NCBI GenBank assembly: GCA_047519745.1
Contig: JAPVSJ010000099.1
Coordinates: forward strand, 1-18,633
Length of the DNA: 18,633 bases
Direction: 5' to 3'
Origin: VRUE01 sp047519745
GTDB taxonomy: Bacteria; Actinomycetota; Thermoleophilia; Solirubrobacterales; 70-9
Shown here: positions 1-6,905 of the stretch, piece by piece
Layout: each line of letters starts with the position of its first letter
Position numbering within the stretch: the first letter of the stretch is position 1
The notes under the pieces: generated by a model
The model's input: only the letters and a program-made list of their open reading frames with translations
Database searches by the model: none
What the model was told of the DNA's origin: nothing
Position numbers and translations under genes: made by a program

Positions 1-410
1 GCCTCGAGAACGTCGCCCTCTGGCACGAGCGCGACATCTCCCACTCCGGCGCCGAGCGGGTGATCCTGCCCGACGCGACGATCGGCCTCGACTACATTCA
101 GAGCCTGGCGACCGGGGTCGCAGCGGATATGACGATCCGCGCCGAGCGGATGAAGGAGAACCTCGAGCTGACCCACGGCGCCCTGTTCAGCCAGCGCGCC
201 CTGACCGCCCTGGTCGAGTCCGGCCTCAGCCGCGGCGACGCCTACCGCGTCGTCCAGGAGAACGCTCAGCGCGCCTGGGACACCGGCACCCACTTCCGCG
301 AGCTGCTCGCCGAAGCCGCCCCCGACCTCGACCTGGACGCGGTCTTCGACTACGGCGCCTACCTCGGCCACCTCCCGACGATCTTCGAGCGGCTCGAAGC
401 GCTGCGCTGA
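1..410 (+). CDS. purB: Adenylosuccinate lyase, C-terminal part (5' end outside window)
   Basis: The reading frame is already open at base 3 and ends at TGA 408-410, giving about 135 C-terminal residues. The opening stretch, containing ALWHERDISHSGAERV, matches the well-conserved segment of adenylosuccinate lyase, followed by the all-helical C-terminal domain. The enzyme removes fumarate from SAICAR and from adenylosuccinate, so it serves both the IMP pathway and AMP formation in the cytoplasm. The family signature (SSxMPxKxNP) and catalytic residues should lie upstream, outside the window. It is followed after only 3 nt by the convergent stop codon of the vapC-like gene, so there is no room for a separate terminator. 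The purCSQL block begins 2.5 kb downstream, which fits a purine gene cluster. Family call is confident; completeness cannot be judged. Confidence 0.93.
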   Translation, partial: LENVALWHERDISHSGAERVILPDATIGLDYIQSLATGVAADMTIRAERMKENLELTHGALFSQRALTALVESGLSRGDAYRVVQENAQRAWDTGTHFRELLAEAAPDLDLDAVFDYGAYLGHLPTIFERLEALR

Positions 411-413
411 GCT

Positions 414-827
414 TCAGACCGGAATGACGGTGAGGCCGGCGACGCCGTTCAGCGCGTCGAAGTCGGTGTCCTGCGTGACGACGGGGATTTCGTGCGCGGC
501 GGCGGTCGCGGCTATCCACATGTCGTTGACCCTGACCTTTTGCCCGGAGGCTCCAACATAGGCCCGCATTTGCGCCCAAGCCCGGGAAACGGCCTCGTCA
601 ACCGGAAGCGAGACGAGGCGATTCGCGAGCTCGAAAGTCACCAGCCGGCGGTCACGTGTCTCGATGTCCTCCGCAGCGAGGATGCCAACCCGTAACTCGG
701 CCTTCGTCACCACCGAAATCGCAACGACCTCGGGTATTGCTTCCCTCCGAAGCGATCTGCCAGCCTCAATTGAGACGAGGACCGACGTGTCGAGGAGACC
801 TCGCAAGCTTTCCCGGCGGGTCACCAC
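414..827 (-). CDS. vapC: PIN-domain toxin of a type II toxin-antitoxin pair (VapC family)
   Basis: This 137-residue protein has the acidic quartet of PIN-domain ribonucleases: D13 in LLDTSVLV, E44 in TKAELRVG, D102 in NDMWIAA and D120 in VTQDTDFD. VapC toxins use these to bind Mg2+ and cleave RNA, commonly tRNA or rRNA sites; the actual target here is unknown. Length fits the family (about 130-140). The chosen GTG at 827-825 overlaps the antitoxin's TGA by 7 nt; a second GTG at 824-822 would give a 4-nt GTGA overlap, so the exact start is open by one codon. It lies downstream of the antitoxin in the same operon, the usual antitoxin-first order, and converges on purB with a 3-nt gap. No truncation or missing catalytic residue is visible, so it looks functional. 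Confidence 0.9.
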   Translation of the reverse strand: MVTRRESLRGLLDTSVLVSIEAGRSLRREAIPEVVAISVVTKAELRVGILAAEDIETRDRRLVTFELANRLVSLPVDEAVSRAWAQMRAYVGASGQKVRVNDMWIAATAAAHEIPVVTQDTDFDALNGVAGLTVIPV

Positions 828-1087
828 AGTCGATCGAGGCCGTCTTCGTCGGTCGTTTCACCCGCGATGCGGTTCAGATCGTCCCGCAAGCCTGGATCTG
901 CGGAATGCGTCTTGAGCAGCTCGAGCAGCTCGTCGCGCGGCATCCAGCGCGGCTCGTCGCGACGATGCGGCACCAGATCCGCAACCGCCTTTCCCCGCAC
1001 GGTGATCACGATGGTCTCGCCGGCCTCGACCCGGCGCAATACGCCAGCCGTGTCGTTTCTCAATTCCCTGGTGGCGACTTCTACCAT
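821..1087 (-). CDS. vapB: Phd/YefM-type antitoxin (VapB role)
   Basis: An 88-residue protein starting at ATG 1087-1085. The first half (MVEVATRELRNDTAGVLRRV, then EAGETIVITVRGKAVADLVP) is the classic Phd/YefM fold, which dimerises and binds operator DNA. The second half is acidic and probably disordered, as expected for the segment that wraps the toxin and blocks its active site. It precedes the PIN toxin with a 7-nt overlap, so the two are translationally coupled. Regulation is probably autorepression: a perfect 6-4-6 inverted repeat (1090-1105) lies 2 nt upstream of the start codon. Phd-type antitoxins paired with PIN toxins are common and often annotated as 'prevent-host-death family'. The pair sits between purB and the purCSQL block, a typical cargo position. 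Confidence 0.88.
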   Translation of the reverse strand: MVEVATRELRNDTAGVLRRVEAGETIVITVRGKAVADLVPHRRDEPRWMPRDELLELLKTHSADPGLRDDLNRIAGETTDEDGLDRLW

Positions 1088-1105
1088 TGTGCTACAAGCG
1101 TAGCA
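1088..1105 (-). promoter_or_regulatory. Putative vapBC operator/promoter with perfect inverted repeat
   Basis: TGCTAC (1090-1095), a 4-nt spacer AAGC, and GTAGCA (1100-1105) form a perfect inverted repeat directly before the antitoxin start. On the minus strand TACGCT (1102-1097) fits a TANNNT -10 element and ends 9 nt before the ATG, so the transcript would have almost no leader. A repressor bound to the repeat would cover the -10 element. The operator role is inferred from position and symmetry; no -35 element is convincing. Confidence 0.55.
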
Positions 1106-1129
1106 TTCCTGCTCACCCCAGGCTCGCGC

Positions 1130-1135
1130 TAGGGT
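1130..1135 (+). promoter_or_regulatory. Putative -10 element (TAGGGT) of the small GST-N/glutaredoxin-like gene
   Basis: TAGGGT matches TANNNT and ends 8 nt before the GTG at 1144, placing transcription start at or next to the start codon. No Shine-Dalgarno is visible between them. The -35 region is not recognisable. Confidence 0.35.
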
Positions 1136-1143
1136 TCGCCGCC

Positions 1144-1434
1144 GTGATCCTCTACACCTGCGGGCAGAAGAAAACCGGGCCGGGGTTTGCGCATCCCTGC
1201 GCGAAGGCGGGCAAGGCGCTCGACGCGGCCGGCTACACGTACGAGCTGCGCACGGTGGGCGGCTACCGGCTGATGCCCTGGACCTGGGGCAGTCGCGGCG
1301 AGGAGCGGGCGGAGATCAAGAAGCTGAGCGGCACCAACGAGGTGCCGATCCTCGTCCTCGACAACGGCGAGGTCATCTCCGGCTCGAGCTCGATCGCCCG
1401 CTGGGCGGGCGAACACCCGACAGCAAAGTCCTAA
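1144..1434 (+). CDS. Small glutaredoxin / GST N-terminal-domain protein
   Basis: A 96-residue thioredoxin-fold protein beginning VILYTCGQKKTGPGFAHPC. It has a strand followed by a Cys (C6, second Cys C19), a cis-Pro motif (NEVPILVL, P68), and a following SGSSSIARW segment that resembles the glutathione-contact region of GST N-terminal domains. No GST C-terminal helical domain is present, so it is a stand-alone domain; the activity (thiol-disulfide exchange or thiol conjugation) is unknown. I chose GTG 1144 over the earlier ATG at 1087 because homology-like sequence starts there, a -10-like hexamer sits 8 nt upstream, and the extra 19 residues look random and overlap the vapB operator. Its TAA stop overlaps the stop of the convergent P450 gene by 4 nt. 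Confident of the fold, not of function. Confidence 0.75.
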   Translation: MILYTCGQKKTGPGFAHPCAKAGKALDAAGYTYELRTVGGYRLMPWTWGSRGEERAEIKKLSGTNEVPILVLDNGEVISGSSSIARWAGEHPTAKS

Positions 1435-2762
1435 GCAGCGACCAGCTCGGGCTCGCGCGCCGGGTGGCGCGCGCTGAGGACGACGGGGGTGCCGTCCTTG
1501 GGCGAGAGGGTGATGTTGCGGCGGCCGATCTTCTCCGGCCGTGGGCTCGCCTTGCGCAGCTCGCAGCGGGTCAGCACCTCGCGCAGGACGATCCGCATCT
1601 CGAACTCGGCGAAGGCGGCGCCGAGGCAGCGACGTATGCCCCCTCCGAACGGCACCCACGCGTAAGTATCGGGCTGCTCGTCGAGGAAGCGCTCGGGGCG
1701 GAAGGCGAAGGGCTCGGGGTAGACGTCGGCGCGGGTGTGGGCGAGCCAGATCGCCGGGGTGACGTCGGTGCCGGCGGGGAGCGTGAGGCCATCGGCGACA
1801 AGCTCGGTCGCGAGGCGGCGACCGGCGAGCGGGACGACCGGGCGCAGGCGCAGCGACTCGCTGATCGTCGCCCGCAGGTAGTCGTCCTCACCCGCATCGA
1901 GCGACTCGCGCAGACGGGCGAGCTCCCGCGGGTGGCGCAGCAGCAGGTCGAAGGTCCAGGCGAGCGCCGTCGCCGTCGTCTCGTGGCCGGCGAGCAGCAG
2001 CGTCATCAACTGGTCGCGCAGGTCCTCGTCGCTCATCCCCTCGCCGTCCTCGAAGCGGGCCAGGATCAGCTGCGAGAGCATGTCGTCGCGCTCCGCCAGA
2101 TCGTCGCGCTTGCGGTGATCGGCGATCTCGGCGTAGAGCAGCTCGTCGACCGCCCGGAGCTGGGCCTCGAATCTCGCCCACGGCCCACGGCCACCGAACC
2201 GGCGCCCCACGAGGCTGATCAGCTGGGTGAAGGGCGAAGAGGTTTCCTCGAGCAGCTTGGTCAGGACGACACGGAGCTGCTCCAGCCGCGGTCCCTCGGC
2301 GATTCCGAAGACGACTCGCAGGATCACCTCCAGGGTCATCGCCTGCATGTGGGGGTGGATCGCGAACTCCCCGCCGAGCGGCCAGGAGTCGATCTCGCGG
2401 TCGACGATCTCGGTGACGATCGGCTCGTAGGAGCGCATCCGCTCGCCGTGGAAGGCGGGCAGCATCAGCTTGCGGTGGGCGAGATGGTCGGCGCCCTCTA
2501 TCACCAGCACCGAGTGCGGGCCGACGATCGGGGTCAGCACGATCTCGCGCCCCGGCGGCAGACCATGCGAGCGCTCCGTATACAGCGCCTTGATCGCGGC
2601 AGGGTCGGAGATCATCACCATCGGGCGCTCGAAGCTGGCGAATTTGACGCTGAAGCTGTCGCCGTACTTCTCGCGGCACTCCTGCATGAAGGGCAGCGGC
2701 CGGAAGCTCCACTTCAGCGTCTGGACCAGCGGAGAGCTCTTCGGTTCGGGCGGCAGCATCAT
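1431..2762 (-). CDS. Cytochrome P450 monooxygenase
   Basis: A 443-residue soluble-type P450. The I-helix oxygen-activation motif AGHETT lies at residues 258-263, the K-helix ExxR appears as ESLRLRP, and the haem-ligand loop FGGGIRRCLG places the thiolate Cys at residue 379. The protein has no N-terminal membrane anchor, so it would act in the cytoplasm with separate ferredoxin partners, none of which is encoded nearby. The substrate is unknown. The frame stays open upstream to 2900, but those 46 residues are read out of an inverted-repeat element; I start at the MM doublet (ATG 2762, or 2759) just before LPPEPKSSPL, where P450-like sequence begins. No good Shine-Dalgarno precedes either. It is divergent from purC (180-bp gap holding the repeat) and overlaps the convergent GST-N-like gene by 4 nt. 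Confidence 0.93.
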   Translation of the reverse strand: MMLPPEPKSSPLVQTLKWSFRPLPFMQECREKYGDSFSVKFASFERPMVMISDPAAIKALYTERSHGLPPGREIVLTPIVGPHSVLVIEGADHLAHRKLMLPAFHGERMRSYEPIVTEIVDREIDSWPLGGEFAIHPHMQAMTLEVILRVVFGIAEGPRLEQLRVVLTKLLEETSSPFTQLISLVGRRFGGRGPWARFEAQLRAVDELLYAEIADHRKRDDLAERDDMLSQLILARFEDGEGMSDEDLRDQLMTLLLAGHETTATALAWTFDLLLRHPRELARLRESLDAGEDDYLRATISESLRLRPVVPLAGRRLATELVADGLTLPAGTDVTPAIWLAHTRADVYPEPFAFRPERFLDEQPDTYAWVPFGGGIRRCLGAAFAEFEMRIVLREVLTRCELRKASPRPEKIGRRNITLSPKDGTPVVLSARHPAREPELVAA

Positions 2763-2781
2763 GCGAAGGATCGCAGACGCC

Positions 2782-2787
2782 AGATTA
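2782..2787 (-). promoter_or_regulatory. Possible -10 element (TAATCT) for the P450 gene
   Basis: Read on the minus strand, TAATCT (2787-2782) fits TANNNT and would give a leader of about 12 nt before ATG 2762. Its -35 region would fall inside the left arm of the REPIN-like repeat. Prediction by eye only. Confidence 0.25.
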
Positions 2788-2788
2788 A

Positions 2789-2912
2789 GGAGGGGTTGGG
2801 GTGTCCCTCCGTCTTGCTGGGTTTTTCGCCTGCTACGCGAGCGGCCGTCCGAGATTGCGGTTGGGGCGAAAAACAGGACGCCGCTGCGCCGGAGGGACAC
2901 CCCAACCCCTCC
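2789..2912. repeat. REPIN-like long inverted repeat (nested hairpins) between P450 and purC
   Basis: Positions 2789-2811 and 2890-2912 are a perfect 23-bp inverted repeat separated by 78 nt. Each arm is itself a small hairpin: GGAGGG, a 10-nt loop, then CCCTCC. A second, inner inverted pair of 10 bp lies at 2821-2830 (GTTTTTCGCC) and 2865-2874 (GGCGAAAAAC). Two inverted hairpin units flanking a spacer, with a GGAG-type 5' end, is the architecture of REPINs mobilised by RAYT-type transposases, although no such transposase is in the window. No target-site duplication is evident. It lies between the P450 and purC promoters, so it could also act as an insulator or RNA structure. Confidence 0.75.
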
Positions 2913-2928
2913 CCGCCTCCAGGCCAGC

Positions 2929-2934
2929 TAGCAT
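2929..2934 (+). promoter_or_regulatory. Putative -10 element (TAGCAT) for the purCSQL operon
   Basis: TAGCAT ends 8 nt before the purC ATG at 2943, implying a leaderless or near-leaderless purC transcript. It begins 17 nt after the end of the inverted-repeat element. No Shine-Dalgarno is seen upstream of purC. Confidence 0.4.
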
Positions 2935-2942
2935 CGGATCGG

Positions 2943-3791
2943 ATGCCAGCGGTCGCAGATTTGAAGCTTCATTCGTCCGGGAAGGTGCGAGAGATATATG
3001 AGTGGGAGGACGACCTCTTGATGGTCGCCTCGGACCGGATCTCGATCTACGACGTGGTGATGCCGACGCCGATCCCCGACAAGGGCAAGGTGCTCAACCG
3101 CATGTCTGAATTCTGGTTCGAGCTGACCGGGGACATCGTCCCCAACCACTTCCTCTCGGCCGACGTGCCCGAGGAGGCGATGGAACGGGGGATGCGGGTG
3201 CGGCGGCTCGAGATGTACCCGGTCGAGTGCGTCGTCCGCGGCTACCTCTCCGGCTCTGGCTGGAAGGAATACAAGGCGGGCGGCGCGGTCTGCGGGATCG
3301 AGCTGCCGCCCAACCTGCTCGAGTCCGACAAGCTGCCGGAGCCGATCTTCACCCCGGCGACCAAGGCCGAGATCGGCGACCACGACGAGAACGTCGACTT
3401 CGACCGGGCGGCGGAGATCGTCGGCGACCGCTCGCTGATGGAAGAGCTGCGGCGGATCTCGATCGAGGTCTACGAGCGCGGCGCCGAGCACGCGGCAGAG
3501 CGCGGCATCGTCCTCGCCGACACCAAGTTCGAGTTCGGCCGCCACGCCGGCGCCGAGATCGTCCTCGGCGACGAGGTGCTGACGCCGGACTCCTCGCGCT
3601 TCTGGCCGGCCGACCGCTACGAGCCGGGCAAGACGCAGCCGTCCTTCGACAAGCAGTTCGTGCGCGACTGGGCCGACGCCGCCGGCTGGGACCACAAGCC
3701 GCCGGCGCCCGAGCTGCCCGCCGACGTGATCGAGCAGACGCGGGCCAAGTACGTCGAGGCCTACGAGCGGATCACGGAGCGCTCCTTCTAG
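2943..3791 (+). CDS. purC: SAICAR synthetase (phosphoribosylaminoimidazole-succinocarboxamide synthase)
   Basis: A 282-residue enzyme that joins CAIR and aspartate using ATP to make SAICAR, a step of IMP synthesis. Family features are plain: the N-terminal GKVREIY nucleotide-binding segment, VASDRISIYD, the signature near RGYLSGSGWKEY, and the second signature LADTKFEFG, followed by the C-terminal SSRFWPADRYEPG region. Length is normal. I chose ATG 2943 because family homology starts within a few residues; the same frame is open far upstream, but that part is antisense to the P450 and is not protein-like. A -10-like TAGCAT lies 8 nt upstream. Its TAG stop shares one base with the purS GTG, so purC heads a coupled purC-purS-purQ-purL operon. 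Confidence 0.97.
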   Translation: MPAVADLKLHSSGKVREIYEWEDDLLMVASDRISIYDVVMPTPIPDKGKVLNRMSEFWFELTGDIVPNHFLSADVPEEAMERGMRVRRLEMYPVECVVRGYLSGSGWKEYKAGGAVCGIELPPNLLESDKLPEPIFTPATKAEIGDHDENVDFDRAAEIVGDRSLMEELRRISIEVYERGAEHAAERGIVLADTKFEFGRHAGAEIVLGDEVLTPDSSRFWPADRYEPGKTQPSFDKQFVRDWADAAGWDHKPPAPELPADVIEQTRAKYVEAYERITERSF

Positions 3792-4024
3792 TGGCGAGGG
3801 CGCGGGTCCTGATCCGGCCGAAGGAGGGGATCCTCGACCCGCAGGGCAAGGCGGTCGAGCGTGCCCTGCCGGCGCTCGGCTTCGAGGGGATCGAGCACGT
3901 GCGAGTGGGGCGGATGGTCGAGCTGGAAGCAGAGGACCCGGCGCGGCTCTCGGAGCTCTGCGAGAAGCTGCTCGCCAACCCGCTGATCGAGGACTACGAG
4001 ATCGAGAGCATCGACGGCGCCTGA
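3791..4024 (+). CDS. purS: FGAM synthase subunit PurS
   Basis: A 77-residue protein with the PurS pattern: an N-terminal strand with ARVLIRPKEGILDPQGKAVE, then GFEGIEHVRVGRMVELE, and a C-terminal LLANPLIEDYEIE. PurS bridges the glutaminase PurQ and the synthase PurL in the three-part FGAM synthase complex found in Gram-positive bacteria and archaea. Its presence is required because PurL here is the short type. GTG 3791 overlaps the purC TAG by one base (TAGTG), and its TGA overlaps the purQ ATG by one base (TGATG), so expression is tightly coupled. Confidence 0.96.
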   Translation: MARARVLIRPKEGILDPQGKAVERALPALGFEGIEHVRVGRMVELEAEDPARLSELCEKLLANPLIEDYEIESIDGA

Positions 4025-4695
4025 TGCTCTGGGGCGTCGTCCAGTTCCCCGGCTCCTGCGATGAACGGGACGCTTTGCACGCCTGCGAGCTGAGCGGCGG
4101 CGATGCGCGGCTGATCTGGCACGAAGAGCGCGACCTGGATGGGGTCGACGCGGTCGTCGTCCCCGGCGGCTTCTCCTACGGCGACTATCTGCGCGCAGGC
4201 GCGATCGCCCGCTTCTCGCCGGCGATGGAGGCGGTGGCCGAGTTCGTCGCGGGCGGCGGCCCGGTGCTGGGCATCTGCAACGGCTTCCAGGTCCTCTGCG
4301 AGACCGGCCTCCTCCCCGGCGCCCTGCTGCTCAACGAGAGCATGCGCTTCGTCTGCCGCCAGGTGGACCTGCAGGATGGACGATTGAACCCCCCAGAGGG
4401 GACACAATCGTCCATCCTGCCGGGGGAGGTGCTGTCGATCCCGGCCAAGCACGGGGAAGGGCGGTACTGGGCGCCTGAGGAGATGCTCGATTCGCTGGAG
4501 GCGAACGGGCAGGTGGCATTCCGCTACGCGCCGGGGCAGAACCCGAACGGGTCGGCGCGCGACATCGCCGGGGTGCGCAACGAGGCGGGCAACGTGCTCG
4601 GCCTGATGCCCCACCCCGAGCACGCGGTCGACGCGATGACCGGATCGACCGACGGCCTGCGGATCTTCGAAGCCGTCGCCGGAGCGCGGGTGTGA
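4024..4695 (+). CDS. purQ: FGAM synthase subunit PurQ (glutamine amidotransferase), with an in-frame palindrome
   Basis: A 223-residue class I glutamine amidotransferase that releases ammonia from glutamine for PurL. The nucleophile C85 lies in GICNGFQ, and the partner residues H197 and E199 lie in MPHPEH; the oxyanion-side motif VPGGFSYGDYLRAG is intact, as is HGEGRY. The active site is therefore complete. The oddity is at residues 117-133 (QDGRLNPPEGTQSSILP), encoded by a 50-nt near-perfect palindrome. In other PurQ proteins, including B. subtilis as I recall it, this place holds a loop with a conserved V-N-x-x-T-x-FT pattern between V(D/E)L and the GE-IPxxHGEG segment; here that pattern is gone while overall length is almost unchanged. 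Start and stop overlap purS (1 nt) and purL (4 nt, GTGA). Confidence 0.95.
   Translation: MLWGVVQFPGSCDERDALHACELSGGDARLIWHEERDLDGVDAVVVPGGFSYGDYLRAGAIARFSPAMEAVAEFVAGGGPVLGICNGFQVLCETGLLPGALLLNESMRFVCRQVDLQDGRLNPPEGTQSSILPGEVLSIPAKHGEGRYWAPEEMLDSLEANGQVAFRYAPGQNPNGSARDIAGVRNEAGNVLGLMPHPEHAVDAMTGSTDGLRIFEAVAGARV
4371..4420. repeat. Palindromic element inside purQ
   Basis: GCAGGATGGACGATTG (4371-4386) and CAATCGTCCATCCTGC (4405-4420) are perfect reverse complements (16 bp). The 18-nt middle contains a further CCCC-AGA-GGGG hairpin (4391-4401), so nearly all 50 nt can fold on themselves. It is read through in frame as residues 117-133 of PurQ. The combination of long perfect symmetry and loss of conserved PurQ residues suggests an inserted or gene-converted palindromic element, similar in principle to the coding-region palindromes known from Rickettsia. 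Confidence 0.8.
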
Positions 4696-6905
4696 GCGCA
4701 CCGGCAACCGACAGCTCTCCTCATCGCGAGCTAGGCCTGACCGACGCCGAGTTCGAGCTGATCGTCGAGAAGCTCGGCCGCGAGCCGAACGGGGTCGAGC
4801 TGGCGATGTTCAGCCTGCTCTGGTCCGAGCACTGCGCCTACAAGCACTCGCGCAAGCTGCTGCACCGACTGCCGACCGAGGGCGAGCGGGTGGTGATGGG
4901 GCCCGGCGAGAACGCCGGCGCCGTCGACATCGGCGAGGGCTACGCGATCGCCTTCAAGGTCGAGTCGCACAACCACCCGAGCGCGGTCGAGCCCTTCCAG
5001 GGTGCGGCGACGGGGGTCGGCGGCATCCTGCGCGATGTCTTCGCGCTCGGCGCGCGGCCGATCGCGATCCTCGACTCGCTGCGCTTCGGCGAGCTCGACT
5101 CGGTCCGCTCGCGCCACCTGCTCGACGGCGCTGTGCGCGGGATCGGGCACTACGGCAACTCGATCGGCGTGCCCAACGTCGGCGGCGAGATCTACTTCGA
5201 GGCTCCCTACGAGCACAACTGCCTGGTCAACGCGATGTGCGTCGGCATCGCCAGGCAGGACGAGATGGTGCGCGCGGCTGCGGCAGGGGTCGGCAACGCG
5301 GTCGTGCTGATGGGCGCCTCGACCGGGCGCGACGGGATCGGCGGCGCCTCCGTGCTGGCCTCGGCGGAGCTCGGTGAGGGCGACTCGGCGAAGCGGCCGA
5401 CGGTGCAGATCGGCGACCCGTTCGAGGAGTCGAAGGTGCTGGAGTGCTGCCTGGAGCTGCTCGGCAAGGGGCTGCTCGTCTCGCTGCAGGATCTTGGCGC
5501 GGCCGGCCTCACCTCCTCGGCGAGCGAGATGGCCTCGGCGGGCGGGGTCGGGATCGACCTCGACGTGGCGCGGGTGCCGCTGCGCGAGGCCGACATGGAG
5601 CCCTTCGAGATCATGGTCTCCGAGTCGCAGGAGCGGATGCTCGCGGTGGTCGAGCCGGCGCGGGTCGCCGAGGTGATCGCGATCTGCGAGAAATGGCAGA
5701 CCGGCGCCGCGGAGATCGGCGCGATCGCCGATCACGGCCTGGTCCGCGTGCTGCGCGACGCCGAGGTCGTCGGCGAGATGCCGGTCGAGGCGCTGGTCGA
5801 CGGCTGCCCGCTCTATGACCTCAGCCCGGCCGAGCCCGAGGGCTGGATCTACGGCAACCGGGCGACGCTCGCCCCCGGCGCCTCAGCCGAGGAGACGCTG
5901 CTCGCCCTGCTCGCCGCCCCCAGCGTCGCCTCGAAGCGCTGGGCCTTCGAGCAGTACGACTCGATCGTCGGCTCGCGCACGGCGCGGCGGCCGGAGAGCG
6001 CCGACGCGGCGGTCCTGGCGATCCCCGAGGCCGATCGCGCGATCGCGATCTCGATCGACGGCAACGGGCGGCGGGTCGCCTGCGACCCCTACGCCGGCAC
6101 GGTCGAGGCGGTGCTCGAGTGCGCCCAGAACCTCGCCTGCGCCGGCGCCGAGCCGCTCGGCCTGACCAACTGCCTCAACTTCGGCAACCCGGAGAAGCCG
6201 ACGCCGGCCTGGCAGCTCGATCGCTCGGTCCAAGCCCTCGCCGACACCTGCGAGGCGCTCGGCGTGCCGGTTGTCGGCGGCAACGTCTCCCTCTACAACG
6301 AGGGCCCGGAAGGCCCGATCTACCCGACCCCCGTGGTCGGCATGGTCGGCGAGCTGCCCGACCCGGCCCTGGCCGCTCCCAGCGCCTTCGCCCGCGAGGG
6401 CGACGCGATCGCCCTGCTCGGTCCGTTCGAACCCACCCTGCAGGGCTCCGAGCTGGCCAAGCAGCGAGGCGAGCTCGACACCGGCCTCCCCCAGCCCGAC
6501 GTCGCCGCGGTCGTCGCGGCCTGCGCGGCGGTGCGCGACGCCGTCGGCACCGGCAAGCTCGCCTCTGCCCATGACGTCAGCGACGGAGGCCTCGCCTGCG
6601 CGCTCGCGGAGGCGGCGATCGGCGCCGGGCTCGGCTGCCAGGTCGACCTCCAGCACCTGCGCGAGCGCGGCTGCTCGCCCGAGGAGGCATTGTTCGGCGA
6701 GGGCTCGGGAGGTTTCCTGATCAGCGGCGAGCGCGAGAAGCTCGAGGCTCTGGCGGGAAACGGCGTCGCAGTGCTCCTACTCGGCAAGGTCGGCGGCGAG
6801 GCCGTCGAGATCGCCGCTGGCGACCGCAGCCTCACCCTGACGCTCGCCGACGCTGAGCAGGCCTGGAGCTCCCTGCCTGCTCAGGCCGAGCACGACCCCG
6901 CCTGA
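4692..6905 (+). CDS. purL: FGAM synthase large subunit PurL (short, PurS/PurQ-dependent type)
   Basis: A 737-residue PurM/PurL-type ATP-dependent synthase that converts FGAR to FGAM using ammonia from PurQ. The N-terminal WSEHCAYKHSRKLL segment, the VESHNHPSAVEPFQGAATG motif (H93, N94, H95) and the paired domains with SLQDLGAAGLTSSASEMA and SAHDVSDGGLACALAEA mark two tandem PurM-like units. The length is that of the small PurL (about 740), not the 1300-residue fused form, consistent with separate purS and purQ just upstream. GTG 4692 overlaps the purQ stop by 4 nt. Its last 129 bp overlap the 3' end of the convergent MFS gene, which is unusually long for a convergent overlap. No defects seen. 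Confidence 0.97.
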   Translation: MSAPATDSSPHRELGLTDAEFELIVEKLGREPNGVELAMFSLLWSEHCAYKHSRKLLHRLPTEGERVVMGPGENAGAVDIGEGYAIAFKVESHNHPSAVEPFQGAATGVGGILRDVFALGARPIAILDSLRFGELDSVRSRHLLDGAVRGIGHYGNSIGVPNVGGEIYFEAPYEHNCLVNAMCVGIARQDEMVRAAAAGVGNAVVLMGASTGRDGIGGASVLASAELGEGDSAKRPTVQIGDPFEESKVLECCLELLGKGLLVSLQDLGAAGLTSSASEMASAGGVGIDLDVARVPLREADMEPFEIMVSESQERMLAVVEPARVAEVIAICEKWQTGAAEIGAIADHGLVRVLRDAEVVGEMPVEALVDGCPLYDLSPAEPEGWIYGNRATLAPGASAEETLLALLAAPSVASKRWAFEQYDSIVGSRTARRPESADAAVLAIPEADRAIAISIDGNGRRVACDPYAGTVEAVLECAQNLACAGAEPLGLTNCLNFGNPEKPTPAWQLDRSVQALADTCEALGVPVVGGNVSLYNEGPEGPIYPTPVVGMVGELPDPALAAPSAFAREGDAIALLGPFEPTLQGSELAKQRGELDTGLPQPDVAAVVAACAAVRDAVGTGKLASAHDVSDGGLACALAEAAIGAGLGCQVDLQHLRERGCSPEEALFGEGSGGFLISGEREKLEALAGNGVAVLLLGKVGGEAVEIAAGDRSLTLTLADAEQAWSSLPAQAEHDPA

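Noticed and set aside
2763..2900. N-terminal extension of the P450 to ATG 2900
   Set aside because: These 46 codons read through the inverted repeat and do not resemble a P450 N terminus; the family-like sequence starts at the Met doublet.
1464..2942. Long plus-strand open frame running into purC (about 490 codons before the purC ATG)
   Set aside because: It is antisense to the P450, is low-complexity in composition (Gly, Arg, Ala, Leu rich) and passes through the inverted-repeat element. The high GC content keeps many frames open.
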